Made by a program: the position numbers and the translations under genes
Shown here: positions 36,738 to 45,597 of the stretch, piece by piece
Position numbering within the stretch: position 1 is the stretch's first letter
How the letters are laid out: each line of letters begins with the position of its first letter
Notes under the pieces: generated by a model
Database searches by the model: none
What the model was told of the DNA's origin: nothing
Seen by the model: the letters and a program-made list of their open reading frames with translations, nothing else
Assembly (NCBI GenBank): GCA_019694875.1
Contig: JAIBBC010000003.1
Span: 124,001 to 188,000 of the forward strand
Length of the DNA: 64,000 bases
From: Cyclobacteriaceae bacterium
GTDB taxonomy: Bacteria > Bacteroidota > Bacteroidia > Cytophagales > Cyclobacteriaceae
Direction of reading: 5' to 3'

Positions 36738-37865
36738 CTAATACAATTCACAGCTTCTGTCATTTGGCAGTGTCACGGTAACGGTTGTTCCCTCCTGCTC
36801 CTGCGATGTGACCATGATTGAACCCTTGAGTTTTGTAACAATTTCTTTAACGATGTACAACCCAAGGCCTGCACCCCGACTCTTTTCATGACCGCGGTAG
36901 AACATATCATAAATTCGTGACAACACGTGCGGTGGCATCCCGATTCCATTATCACGGACCGAAATGGTGGCCCGGTCATCGGTTGTGATAACTTCGGTCA
37001 TCACTGTGTTTGGCCCAACGGGCGACTTGAATACCATAGCGTTTGAAAGCAGGCTTGTAATTATTACCAGAAGCCGCGCACCATCAGAATAAAAAGGTGC
37101 TTCTGAATGAAGGATGATTTCACACTCGATCTGCTTTTCCGGGTCAAGGTATTCCAATTTGTGAAAGCTTGAACTGATCACTTGCATCCAGTCTATTTCA
37201 CCCAACTGAACGCTGTGACGAGCGTTTTTCGAAAACTCCAGTATTTCATGCAATGTTCCATCGAGTTTATGAACGCTGGATTGCATCATTTGCAATAACG
37301 CAGGGACCGCAGATGGATTTTTCTCGGCCAGTGCAAGGTTGATCAACCCCATCACAGAGGCCAGCGGGCCCCTGAGGTTGTGCGAAACACTGTAAACAAA
37401 GTTATCGAGTTCCTGGTTAACCTTGAGCAGTTCACTGTTTTGCTGCCGAAGTGCATGTCGGGCCTCTCGTTTCAGCTTTTCCAGCTTACGTTTTTTAACC
37501 GCGCTTAAGATTGCCGATGGAAGTCGCGACAGGTTGGATTTGAGGATGTAATCATCCGCACCTTCGCGGATACACGACACAGCATATTCATCGGACACCG
37601 TTCCGGTTACCAGAATAAAGGGTGTATTTGATTTATCGCGCAAACAAATTTTGAGCGCTTCGCGTGAATTGAAACCGGGAAGCCCATGATCGGACAACAC
37701 GACATCGGGTTTAAAGCGATTGATCGCTTCAATAAACTCATCGCGCGTGTCAACCCGCTCATCTGTAAAGGCAATCTTCTCTTTTGTCAGGATTCGTTTA
37801 ATCAGACTGGCATCGTCCTCGCTGTCTTCCAGCATTAGAATCTTCAGACTCCGTTCATTACTCAT
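36738..37865 (-). CDS. Receiver-domain histidine kinase (REC-HK)
   Basis: 375 aa without transmembrane helix. A receiver (1-125) comes first, with D59 in VVLSDHGLPG, then a coiled coil, a phosphoacceptor region with H162 in VYSVSHNLRGPLAS and a HATPase with DNGIGMP and GAGLGLYI. An unphosphorylated-to-phosphorylated switch at D59 would thus control a soluble kinase, the reverse of the usual hybrid order. Such proteins act in branched relays. The ATG is at 37865. It could work with the single-domain regulator at 54381 or with the many kinases in this window, but that is not shown. The gene stands alone. Confidence 0.87.
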   Translation of the reverse strand: MSNERSLKILMLEDSEDDASLIKRILTKEKIAFTDERVDTRDEFIEAINRFKPDVVLSDHGLPGFNSREALKICLRDKSNTPFILVTGTVSDEYAVSCIREGADDYILKSNLSRLPSAILSAVKKRKLEKLKREARHALRQQNSELLKVNQELDNFVYSVSHNLRGPLASVMGLINLALAEKNPSAVPALLQMMQSSVHKLDGTLHEILEFSKNARHSVQLGEIDWMQVISSSFHKLEYLDPEKQIECEIILHSEAPFYSDGARLLVIITSLLSNAMVFKSPVGPNTVMTEVITTDDRATISVRDNGIGMPPHVLSRIYDMFYRGHEKSRGAGLGLYIVKEIVTKLKGSIMVTSQEQEGTTVTVTLPNDRSCELY

Positions 37866-38161
37866 ACCCTCACCTTTAAAAAATAAATAATGTACACTCG
37901 GAATTCCTTACTCCGCGGGGGATGAGTATTCTAAATATACCGAAAAAACGATGCGCACTGAAATGCACGTACCTTTGTTTGCTCCAAGCGTATAAAAACA
38001 ATCTATCAAAACCGGTTCAAATGGCTGGCATCGAACGGTTCCTTACCGCAAAATGACAACGGGGTGAGATTCCGACCGGTGTTAAAAATGTAAGATTTAC
38101 TTAAAAATTGATTGAAAATAAGGGGAGTGTATTTCGACCTTTGAGCGCCACACCACATATT
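37866..38161. other. Intergenic region before the 57-aa gene
   Basis: 296 bases shared by the divergent REC-kinase and the 57-aa protein. No clear promoter box, repeat or hairpin was found; the stretch near 38085-38120 is A+T-rich and could hold the promoter of the small gene. Confidence 0.35.
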
Positions 38162-38335
38162 ATGAAAAACCACTCCCCTGCCGAGCCAATTAAAACCGGT
38201 CAGCGACTTCTCCTTGACGGACACGTTATTGTTACCGTGCTCAAATCTTTCCCACGCTCATTGATGAAGTGTGTAGTTGAGCTCCCCGATACCCGGTTTA
38301 TATTGGTCGACCAAACACGGCTTACCCAACTTTAA
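38162..38335 (+). CDS. Small unknown protein, 57 aa
   Basis: Starts MKNHSPAEPIKTGQRLLLDG and continues VIVTVLKSFPRSLMKCVVELPDTRFILVD in shorter blocks, forming four or five beta strands, so a small SH3-like or OB-like fold is plausible. The ATG at 38162 is preferred; the upstream TTG at 38108 is less likely. It ends 14 bases before the convergent M1-like gene. No family recognised, but codon use looks coding. Confidence 0.5.
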   Translation: MKNHSPAEPIKTGQRLLLDGHVIVTVLKSFPRSLMKCVVELPDTRFILVDQTRLTQL

Positions 38336-38348
38336 CCATCACGCTCAA

Positions 38349-40949
38349 TTAGTTCGACTGACCTGTTGCCTGGTTGAACTGTGACTCGTACTGACTCACT
38401 ACATCCAAAAGGGCTTTATCGTCTTTAAATCGTTCGCGTAACAACGGATAAATTTCTTTTCCTTTTGGGTCGGCCAGCGTTTCAATCAACAGAACATTAT
38501 TGAAGATTACATTCAGGTCATCTTCCTGCAAAGATTTCTTTAACCGATCGAAGATCAGCGGATAGGCATCCGAACTCCTTCCCAGGCCGGCAATTGTTTG
38601 CGCTGCTATGATCCGGTAATCCCAGATTCCTGTGCTTGCTTGTGGCAGATTCCACCGCGGTTCATCAAGACTAACGAGTGCCTTATATGCCACATCATAT
38701 GCACGCGGGTCGCCCAACTGCTGCAGGCCGTTTAATGAACTCATCAAACTCTGGTTTTTCCATGAAGGCCGGCTGACAAGTTTAGCGAGTGCATTAAAAG
38801 CTTTGGGGCTTTTTGAGCTTCCCAAAGCAAAGGCAGCACTGGCCACCACCCGGTCACTCTTGTCGCTCATCGCTTTGATATAGAGATCCGCGTATTTTGG
38901 ATCTTTTGTCGTGCCCAGAAAAGCAATGGCTGTTGATTTAACCCACGATTTGTCATTCGCGATAATATCCAATAACATTTTTGTCGTAGCTGCATCCAAC
39001 TTAGCCGCGTCTGTGGATGTAACCAAAATTCCTCTTAACTGCCCCAATGCACTCGCGCGAAGACGCCAATACGCCTTACTTTGAATCACCGCGCGAAATG
39101 TGTTGACAACTTTCGTTTTACTGGCAGTTGGAGTTCCGTCTTTCTTTGCAGTTGCAGCAAGTTCTGCGAGTGCGGACCTCCGGGCAACAATATCGGTTGA
39201 GTTTAATGCAATAGTGGTAAGTTCATCAAACGATTTTTCGAACGTAAGTTCTTTTAACCAGGTCGACTGATAATCAAAGTTTATAAACTTCGGTTCCTGC
39301 GAAGCTGTGATCGTAATGATGTTCCCGGGCTGCGCATTCAGCCATACCGTTTCCACCTTGTTATCGATTTCTATCTCAACTTTTCCCTGAAAATATCCTG
39401 CCTGAGGATACAACTGTGAAGAGTCTGGTTTCTGAAGCTGCTTTACAGTCAACGTGAGTTGCTTCGTTGATGCATTATAGGCTTTGGTTATTTCAAAAAC
39501 CGGGTGACCTACACGATACACCCATTGATCGAAGAACCACTCCATCGGGTCGCCTGTAATCTCTTCGACAGCTTTGCGAAAGTCTTCTGTCGTTACTGGC
39601 TTCTGTGCATTTCGGCTAAAATACAGGTGAAGAATTTTCTTCCATTTCTCATCGCCAACCTGTTTGTGAAGCATTCGCATTACCGAAGCACCATAGTAAT
39701 ACGGAGCATTGCCTCCCACCCCGGAATAATTTTTAGAAACAACCGGTTCACATACACCTGCGTTCCAGTCGGCCATGTAAAACGCCTGATCAGCCTGTGC
39801 ATGTTGCCAGAGCAGAAATTCGTCAACGCCATTCTTATGGATATTGTACAATCCCGAAAGGTACCGCGATAATCCTTTGTTTAGCCATTGATGACTCCAA
39901 TCAGCCGGTGTTACGTAACATCCGGTCCACTGGGAAGCAAGTGTCTCTCCTTCCAGGCCATCCCACAGATACAGGTAGTCCGCATGTGTGTCATAATCAT
40001 CAACCATATTTTCAGATTGGGCTGCCACTCCCAATCCTGTTGCGCCCCATGGAAGATCCTGAACAAACACCTGCGAGTAGGCCGGGAAAGGATAATTTAC
40101 TCCTGTATAATCCGAAAAGAATTTTACCATGTCCGGCAGGCGTTCAACACTTGCCGTTGTTGCCTCAACCTCATTCGTGTAACTATAGTTGTGAAGATCA
40201 AGCGTATTATATGCTTGTTTTACATCGGTGAATTCGCCAACGATGAATGAAGTATTATGATTGGCGTGCGGAACCTTTGATTGGTAGTGAAATGTAACCG
40301 TACCGTCAGCGTTCACTTTCTTGTTGGTGAGTATACCACTTGCGACCGCAGTCAACCCCTGATCAACGGTAAGCTTTAGATCGGTTGTGCGAAAGTCGTT
40401 CGGGTAATCATAACCCGGAAACCAGTATCGGTTCGATTCGGGTTCGCCTAACGACCAGATTTGCTTTTTGCGCTTCGGCTCTGCAGGCGTGGGCCAAATA
40501 AAACGTAACCCGCCTTTTCCGTTGCTTCCGCCCAGGTTAAGCGGATCGGTTTCATTAATATGATTTGTACGGTAGTTTACGGTTACTGTTAACTCTTCTC
40601 CTTCTTTATAAATCCGGTCAAGCGTCACCTTTAAGGCGTCATCTTTATCACTGCCGTCATACGAAAATGATAACAGTGTTCCGTTTACCGCAACAGAATT
40701 AATAGTAAGCATTCCTGCATCCAGCGATATCTCGCGCGTGGCTTCCAGCGGTGCAAGCGTTATCGCGGTCGTGCCGAAAGCCTGGCGTTTCTTCCAGTCA
40801 AATTGCAGATCGATTGCCAGATGCCTGACATCGATTTTACGTGCCCTTGCCCAATGAGGTGCGGGTAAATTTTTCGCATTTTCCTGGCTCACTACGGTGA
40901 GTGTCGCCAATAAAATCAATAATAAAGTGAAATTAATGCGCTTGTTCAT
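38349..40949 (-). CDS. M1-aminopeptidase-like protein with replaced active site
   Basis: 866 aa from the ATG at 40949: signal peptide (to about 21), an M1-type N-terminal beta domain, a gluzincin-like domain, then HEAT-type repeats (from about 600). The catalytic region aligns as ETLASQWTGCYVTPADW (335-351), where normal M1 enzymes have HELAHQWxG...VTPxDW; H, E and H are thus E, T and S. The third ligand Glu of NEG is Lys in NKG (357-359). GAMEN is replaced by AAQSEN. Zinc binding and catalysis should be lost. The in-frame upstream codon at 41015 is not used; the true start overlaps the DJ-1 gene stop by 17 bases. Last gene of the glxA-like operon. Likely a secreted binding or regulatory protein. 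Confidence 0.82.
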   Translation of the reverse strand: MNKRINFTLLLILLATLTVVSQENAKNLPAPHWARARKIDVRHLAIDLQFDWKKRQAFGTTAITLAPLEATREISLDAGMLTINSVAVNGTLLSFSYDGSDKDDALKVTLDRIYKEGEELTVTVNYRTNHINETDPLNLGGSNGKGGLRFIWPTPAEPKRKKQIWSLGEPESNRYWFPGYDYPNDFRTTDLKLTVDQGLTAVASGILTNKKVNADGTVTFHYQSKVPHANHNTSFIVGEFTDVKQAYNTLDLHNYSYTNEVEATTASVERLPDMVKFFSDYTGVNYPFPAYSQVFVQDLPWGATGLGVAAQSENMVDDYDTHADYLYLWDGLEGETLASQWTGCYVTPADWSHQWLNKGLSRYLSGLYNIHKNGVDEFLLWQHAQADQAFYMADWNAGVCEPVVSKNYSGVGGNAPYYYGASVMRMLHKQVGDEKWKKILHLYFSRNAQKPVTTEDFRKAVEEITGDPMEWFFDQWVYRVGHPVFEITKAYNASTKQLTLTVKQLQKPDSSQLYPQAGYFQGKVEIEIDNKVETVWLNAQPGNIITITASQEPKFINFDYQSTWLKELTFEKSFDELTTIALNSTDIVARRSALAELAATAKKDGTPTASKTKVVNTFRAVIQSKAYWRLRASALGQLRGILVTSTDAAKLDAATTKMLLDIIANDKSWVKSTAIAFLGTTKDPKYADLYIKAMSDKSDRVVASAAFALGSSKSPKAFNALAKLVSRPSWKNQSLMSSLNGLQQLGDPRAYDVAYKALVSLDEPRWNLPQASTGIWDYRIIAAQTIAGLGRSSDAYPLIFDRLKKSLQEDDLNVIFNNVLLIETLADPKGKEIYPLLRERFKDDKALLDVVSQYESQFNQATGQSN

Positions 40950-41547
40950 GAGTAGCATGTTGAGGTATGTAGTTGTATTCCATGTATTCGGCTGTCCGGA
41001 CAGCAACAGCCTCACCTAACAGGGTTGAGATCACATGGAAAGAAAGATCAATTCCTGCCGATATTCCGCCTGATGTAAAAAGCTTATCCGTTGATTGGGT
41101 AAATCGTTTTTCCGGTTGGGGAAGCGCCAGTGGAGCAATTTCCGCCATATGTTCATACACTTCGTGATGGGTGCAGAAATATTTATCGTTCAACAACCCA
41201 AGGGTACCCATGAGTCGGGAGGCTGAACAAATGCTGAGCGTAAGCGCTGCCGACTCGTAGATTCTGCTAACCCAATCTAAAAGTTGACGATCGCCCAGCA
41301 GGCTTCTTGTGCCTTGTCCACCGGAAATAATGAGAATATCAATTTCAGGACTGTTATCGATTGAGTAGTCAGGTTGAACGCGAAGTCCATTCACAGCCGA
41401 AACGATTCCACCACTTTTGGATATTGTAAACACATTGAAGGGTCGTTCGGCATTGATTTGATTCGTTACGGAAAAAACTTCAAACGGACCGGCAAAGTCG
41501 AGCACCTCGGCATCGTCAAAAATGAGGATGCCAACATTTTTTGTCAT
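40933..41547 (-). CDS. DJ-1/PfpI family protein
   Basis: 204 aa; the whole is one DJ-1/PfpI domain. Motifs: LIFDDAEVLDFAGPFEVF, LIISGGQG and C107 in LSICSASRLMGTLGLL with THHE after it (the nucleophile elbow and following His). The canonical CTGA around the cysteine is CSAS here. DJ-1-like proteins act as amidases, glyoxalase-like enzymes or redox sensors; which is unknown. It is 13 bases after the NIPSNAP gene and overlaps the M1-like gene by 17 bases, so all are one operon. It is also a paralog of the DJ-1 half of the GlxA regulator that heads the operon. Confidence 0.85.
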   Translation of the reverse strand: MTKNVGILIFDDAEVLDFAGPFEVFSVTNQINAERPFNVFTISKSGGIVSAVNGLRVQPDYSIDNSPEIDILIISGGQGTRSLLGDRQLLDWVSRIYESAALTLSICSASRLMGTLGLLNDKYFCTHHEVYEHMAEIAPLALPQPEKRFTQSTDKLFTSGGISAGIDLSFHVISTLLGEAVAVRTAEYMEYNYIPQHATHEQAH

Positions 41548-41560
41548 GATTATATAGGGG

Positions 41561-42343
41561 TTAGTGTTGTAGTGGATAAAGAATTTGCGAATCAGAAGAA
41601 ACGAGAAGATCCTTCAAGTTCTTCTTAACTGCATCAGGAGTGATAACCGGCATGAGTTTCAGCGAAGCCTCGTAAGCACCGGCATCTTTGAAATGAGTAA
41701 GAACAACCAGCAGATTAGGATCCTGATATACATGTTGCCGGGTATAATCATTCTCCTGTGTCTCGCTGATCAACAGCGTCAGTACTTCTGCCCCGCTTTT
41801 TTTTAACACATCGAGGTAGCCAACAGACATGATTTTGATCAGATCTTTTCGTTTATTTTTCGTTACATAATATGTGGCTATCGTAATTCCCTCCGGCTTT
41901 TTAAGCGTGCTGAGTTTTATACCGGTAGTCGTGTCGATTGCCTGACCCTTCAGTATCAATGGCTTTAGAAGGTGTACGTCATAGCTGTCAACCAGCATAC
42001 TGTTGCACTCTGCTGCATTTTGCTTCCAGTAATCGCTGTAGTAGAAATCTTTCATAAACTTGCTGCGCGATTGCATACTGGCAAACCCGCGAATCCACAC
42101 GTAATGATCGTTTGCCTGATTGAGACTAAAAGCATTCATGAGATAGCCGCCCAGTTCACCTTGCCGCGGAATGATGATCCGGTCCATGTACGATGAAAAC
42201 TTGTCACGCATACCTTCCAGCAATGTGTAATTTCTAAGCTCAATACTCTTTATCATCAGGTCATTGTTCGCACCAGATTGCGACCAGGAAGAGAAACTGA
42301 AAACGCAGAAGATGATCAGAAGTTGGAGGGCTTGAATTTTCAT
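41561..42343 (-). CDS. Secreted NIPSNAP-domain protein
   Basis: 260 aa: signal peptide (to about 21), then two NIPSNAP-like ferredoxin folds (about 32-130 and 150-250) of which the first has IELRNYTLLEGMRDKFSSYM and YVWIRGFASM. NIPSNAP proteins are dimeric alpha-beta barrel proteins with no settled role in bacteria. It lies between the GlxA-like regulator (9 bases) and the DJ-1 gene (13 bases). The ATG is at 42343. It should be periplasmic. Confidence 0.85.
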   Translation of the reverse strand: MKIQALQLLIIFCVFSFSSWSQSGANNDLMIKSIELRNYTLLEGMRDKFSSYMDRIIIPRQGELGGYLMNAFSLNQANDHYVWIRGFASMQSRSKFMKDFYYSDYWKQNAAECNSMLVDSYDVHLLKPLILKGQAIDTTTGIKLSTLKKPEGITIATYYVTKNKRKDLIKIMSVGYLDVLKKSGAEVLTLLISETQENDYTRQHVYQDPNLLVVLTHFKDAGAYEASLKLMPVITPDAVKKNLKDLLVSSDSQILYPLQH

Positions 42344-42352
42344 AGATAAGGG

Positions 42353-43276
42353 TTAAAGCGTTTGTAGTAAGCGGATCACCTGGCGTTCGCTCTTGAGCCC
42401 GCACTGTTTGGCCATTTGCTTTCGGCTCATGTTAGGGTCCTTGGAAAATTCCCGGAGCATGCTTTTACGCACGAGGGTTACATATTCGTTTACCGTAATG
42501 CCGGTTTCACGCTTGAACGTGCGCGTCAGGTTTCTCGGGCTCATGCACGTTGTATCGGCTAGCTGGCCAAGCGATATTTTTTGATGAATGTTCTCCTGCA
42601 GATAATCCTGCGCTTTATGAATGCCTGAATGAATGTGGTTGCGATACTTCATAAACACACTCTGCTGCGAATCCGAGCCGGGCCTGCGCAGATAGACAAC
42701 TAACTCGCGCGCCACCTGGTAGGAAACCTGCTCACTGGTTAGCCGGCTTACAATCTCAAGGGCCAGATCAACCCCGGCCGTAACTCCTGCACTGGTCATC
42801 ACCCGGTTTTCTTCAGTGAAGATGATGTCGTCAATTACCTTAACGGCAGGATAACGTTGCTGGAGTTCGGCTGTACGCTTCCAATGTGTGGTACATTTCA
42901 GGCCATCTAAAATTCCAGCCTCTGCCAGCAGAAATGCCCCGGTACAAACCGAGCAAATTGTGGCGCCTGCTGCATGAGCCTCACGAATCCATCGCATCAA
43001 TTCTTTCTGTGAACGTGCTTCCTGTGAGATGAGGTATCGCACTTCTGCCCCTGCAATGAACAAGTAATCACCAGGTGAAAATATAGTTTTACTAAAATGT
43101 CTTAAATTATTAATTATCAGGTTGATAGATGAAGATACTTCATATTGTAACGAACAGAATTCTACCGAAATATTCGCTCCGTGATCCTGAGCTTCCTGAA
43201 ACACCTGAAGCGGGCCGGCAAGGTCGAGCATGTGCACCCGCGGCAAAACGAGAAATACTATCCGGGTATTGTTCAT
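42353..43276 (-). CDS. GlxA-type AraC regulator with DJ-1 domain
   Basis: 307 aa. The N-terminal 170 residues form a DJ-1/PfpI-like domain (VHMLDLAGPLQVFQEA, ICSVCTGAFLLAEAGIL, TTHWKR), and the C-terminal 100 carry an AraC helix-turn-helix (SLGQLADTTCMSPRNLTRTFKRETG). GlxA-type regulators sense small molecules through the amidase-like domain. It heads a four-gene operon with NIPSNAP, DJ-1 and M1-like genes, so it very probably controls it. The direct repeat GGTAAACCT (43289-43314) just upstream is a candidate site. The ATG is at 43276. Confidence 0.9.
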   Translation of the reverse strand: MNNTRIVFLVLPRVHMLDLAGPLQVFQEAQDHGANISVEFCSLQYEVSSSINLIINNLRHFSKTIFSPGDYLFIAGAEVRYLISQEARSQKELMRWIREAHAAGATICSVCTGAFLLAEAGILDGLKCTTHWKRTAELQQRYPAVKVIDDIIFTEENRVMTSAGVTAGVDLALEIVSRLTSEQVSYQVARELVVYLRRPGSDSQQSVFMKYRNHIHSGIHKAQDYLQENIHQKISLGQLADTTCMSPRNLTRTFKRETGITVNEYVTLVRKSMLREFSKDPNMSRKQMAKQCGLKSERQVIRLLQTL

Positions 43277-43288
43277 AACGATTTCAAC

Positions 43289-43314
43289 GGTAAACCTACC
43301 CTAAAGGTAAACCT
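43289..43314 (-). promoter_or_regulatory. 17-bp-period direct repeat at the glxA-like promoter
   Basis: GGTAAACCT at 43289-43297 and 43306-43314. The second copy overlaps TACCTTTA (minus strand, 43309-43302), a -7-like box. AraC-family proteins usually bind such direct repeats, so autoregulation is likely. Confidence 0.45.
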
Positions 43315-43349
43315 GAAATCGGACAACAAAATGACATTTCAAGCCACAA

Positions 43350-43376
43350 AAAAACCGCCCATTTTCACAGGCGGTT
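43350..43376 (-). terminator. Terminator of the M1 metallopeptidase gene
   Basis: AACCGCC (43353-43359) and GGCGGTT (43370-43376) around a 10-base loop; on the minus strand followed by TTTTTTT. Confidence 0.75.
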
Positions 43377-43394
43377 CTTGCATTTCGAGCGAAA

Positions 43395-45392
43395 TTATTG
43401 CTTCGGCCACACATTATCGGCCGGATTCGAATCCGGGAACCGACCATGCGGGTCAAGCGTAATCTTTTTGATTTTTCGTTCCCCAAAGTTCATTTCTGCA
43501 TTGAACGTTCGGTTGCCATTCATCCAAATCGACACTGGCCACGTTACTTCCACGGTTGTAGCATCAATCATTTTAGCGTTTGAAACATTCTTAATGGCCG
43601 GGCCTTCGGCTTCGAACTCAACTTTCAACACAACAGGCGATGGCATTTGACCTGCCTGAAGAACCGTTACGGTAGTCTTTCCCTTTACGGTCTTAACATC
43701 CTGGATCGACCCATCAACCGTTTCGGTTGTCCATAACCAGTAATACCAGAACCACTCCAGATCCTGCCCAAGTTCGTTATCCATAAAGAAGATGTAATCC
43801 CAGGGCGATGGATGTTTGTACGACCACGTTGCCGTGTACTTCTTCATAGCATTAATAACTGCTTCGTCTCCAACAACTCCGCCAAGCATGGACAACATCA
43901 AGGGCGTTTTAGCATACGTCTGAAATCCATATCCGCTACCGGCATCATTGGCGCTCCACATCATCGGTGCTTCATCCTCGCTCCCGCTCATGCGGCCATA
44001 GCTCTGGCCGAGACCATCCAGACTGTATGGTTTCTTTTCATCGTCAGCGTCTGATAAGATGTTCATAAACTGGTTAAAGCCCTCGTCCATCCAGCCGTAG
44101 CGTGTTTCGTTATTACCAACAACCATCGGCCACCATTGGTGAGCAGTTTCATGGTCGGCTGCGCCCTGGTTAGAGTTGATTACCATCGGGTATTCCATCC
44201 CCGCGCTCGGACCATCCTGCAGCGTTAACTGCGGGAATGGATACGGAGCCCACAAGGAAGAGTAAAATTCAAGTGCATGCCGGGCAACAGGGCCAGCTTT
44301 CTCGAAAAACTTTGCACGATCCGGAAGGTACACCATGTGAATCGGTATCGCTCCCTTACCGGGAATCGTAGCACGCGTTGCTTTCCAGATAAAGTTCTCT
44401 GCCGTTGCCCATGCGAAGTCATTTACCTTGTCGGCCACAAAATGCCACGTCAGCTTGTCGCCAGCAGCAGTTGCTTTGCCGGCTCCTTTTTCTGATTCGC
44501 TGACAATGATCACATCATCGTTTGAATTCAATACGGTTGAGAGGCGTTGTCTTGCTGTTTCTGTTAACACTTCGCTGGGATTCTGAAGCACACCGGTTCC
44601 GCTAACAATCCATCCTCCCGGAACGGTAATCGATACATCAAACTTGCCGAAGTTATTATAGAACTCTGCCGGCCCGAGGTATGGACTGGTTTCCCACCCG
44701 CGCAGATCATCATACTTTCCAATTCGCGGATACCATTGTGTGGGTTGGAACAACCGGCTTTCAAAACGTTGCGTCATACGATGGCCGCGGCCATTCGGTC
44801 CGCCAGGTAATTTTGTATGCCATTCAATTTCCAGTTCTACGGTTGAACCTGCTTTTACAGGCTCAAGCAGGTTGATGCTTGCAATCGTACGGGTGAGCCC
44901 GGACACTGTGATTTTTGTTGGAGGCGGAGCATTTCTACCCATAGGAGGTGTTGCGGTGAGGTCCGCTGCCTGTCCTGCTACTTTAAGACTGGTTAAAACA
45001 ATTCCTTCAGTTGCTTCGGCCGGTGTTGAGCCGCCACGCATTGCTTCGGCACGGAAAATATTATGATCGAGTCGTAACACGATATTCTTAAGATCGTCCG
45101 GACTGTTGTTATGCATGACAATTTTTTCAGAACCGGTAATGGTTTGCGTTGCCGGGTCCAGGCTTGCCTTGATCGTATAATCAGCCTCGAGCTGCCAGTA
45201 GTTTGATCCCGGTTTCCCGGAGAAGTCGCGGGTACCGGCTTTAAATGCTTTGCGGATAGAGTTCGTCATCGGCACATCGGTGCGAATGGAACGCTTTTGA
45301 GTTTCAATCGATGTTCGGATTTGCTTTTGCGAAGTTTGAGCTGAAGCGAACACAGAAACAATAAGAAACGCACATACTAAAAAACGCGTCAT
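43395..45392 (-). CDS. M1-family metallopeptidase, active-site intact
   Basis: About 665 aa from the ATG at 45392 with a signal peptide (MTRFLVCAFLIVSVFASAQ). The zinc site is HETAHQ (H-E-x-x-H) with the third ligand Glu in MDEG, and GMEYP is the exopeptidase motif. This is the Bacteroidota M1 group lacking the long HEAT C-terminus of APN-type enzymes. It should remove N-terminal residues in the periplasm or outside. It ends in its own terminator. An in-frame start at 45443 would add 17 residues and spoil the signal peptide. It contrasts with the inactivated M1-like protein 2.4 kb away. Confidence 0.9.
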   Translation of the reverse strand: MTRFLVCAFLIVSVFASAQTSQKQIRTSIETQKRSIRTDVPMTNSIRKAFKAGTRDFSGKPGSNYWQLEADYTIKASLDPATQTITGSEKIVMHNNSPDDLKNIVLRLDHNIFRAEAMRGGSTPAEATEGIVLTSLKVAGQAADLTATPPMGRNAPPPTKITVSGLTRTIASINLLEPVKAGSTVELEIEWHTKLPGGPNGRGHRMTQRFESRLFQPTQWYPRIGKYDDLRGWETSPYLGPAEFYNNFGKFDVSITVPGGWIVSGTGVLQNPSEVLTETARQRLSTVLNSNDDVIIVSESEKGAGKATAAGDKLTWHFVADKVNDFAWATAENFIWKATRATIPGKGAIPIHMVYLPDRAKFFEKAGPVARHALEFYSSLWAPYPFPQLTLQDGPSAGMEYPMVINSNQGAADHETAHQWWPMVVGNNETRYGWMDEGFNQFMNILSDADDEKKPYSLDGLGQSYGRMSGSEDEAPMMWSANDAGSGYGFQTYAKTPLMLSMLGGVVGDEAVINAMKKYTATWSYKHPSPWDYIFFMDNELGQDLEWFWYYWLWTTETVDGSIQDVKTVKGKTTVTVLQAGQMPSPVVLKVEFEAEGPAIKNVSNAKMIDATTVEVTWPVSIWMNGNRTFNAEMNFGERKIKKITLDPHGRFPDSNPADNVWPKQ

Positions 45393-45597
45393 GATTAGTT
45401 TATTTAGGTGAGTAATCAGGATGTTAATACCGGTAAATATCATTTACGGACGGTTAAAGATACGCTATTCGAAATCGAACACATCGACTTTCAAACGTTT
45501 ATAAAGCTATTCATACTGAGCCGGTTCCGCTCATGTAGTATCAAAATCCAATTCAGAAATATTTCCGTTTACCTTGAGGCCAACCAACCTCCGTACC

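Noticed and set aside
38006-38224. 72-codon minus-strand ORF opposite the small 57-aa gene
   Set aside because: Overlaps the better-looking plus-strand gene and has no start signals.
43421-43435. GGATTCGAATCCGG, resembling a tRNA T-arm
   Set aside because: It lies inside the coding sequence of the M1 peptidase and no cloverleaf can be drawn around it.
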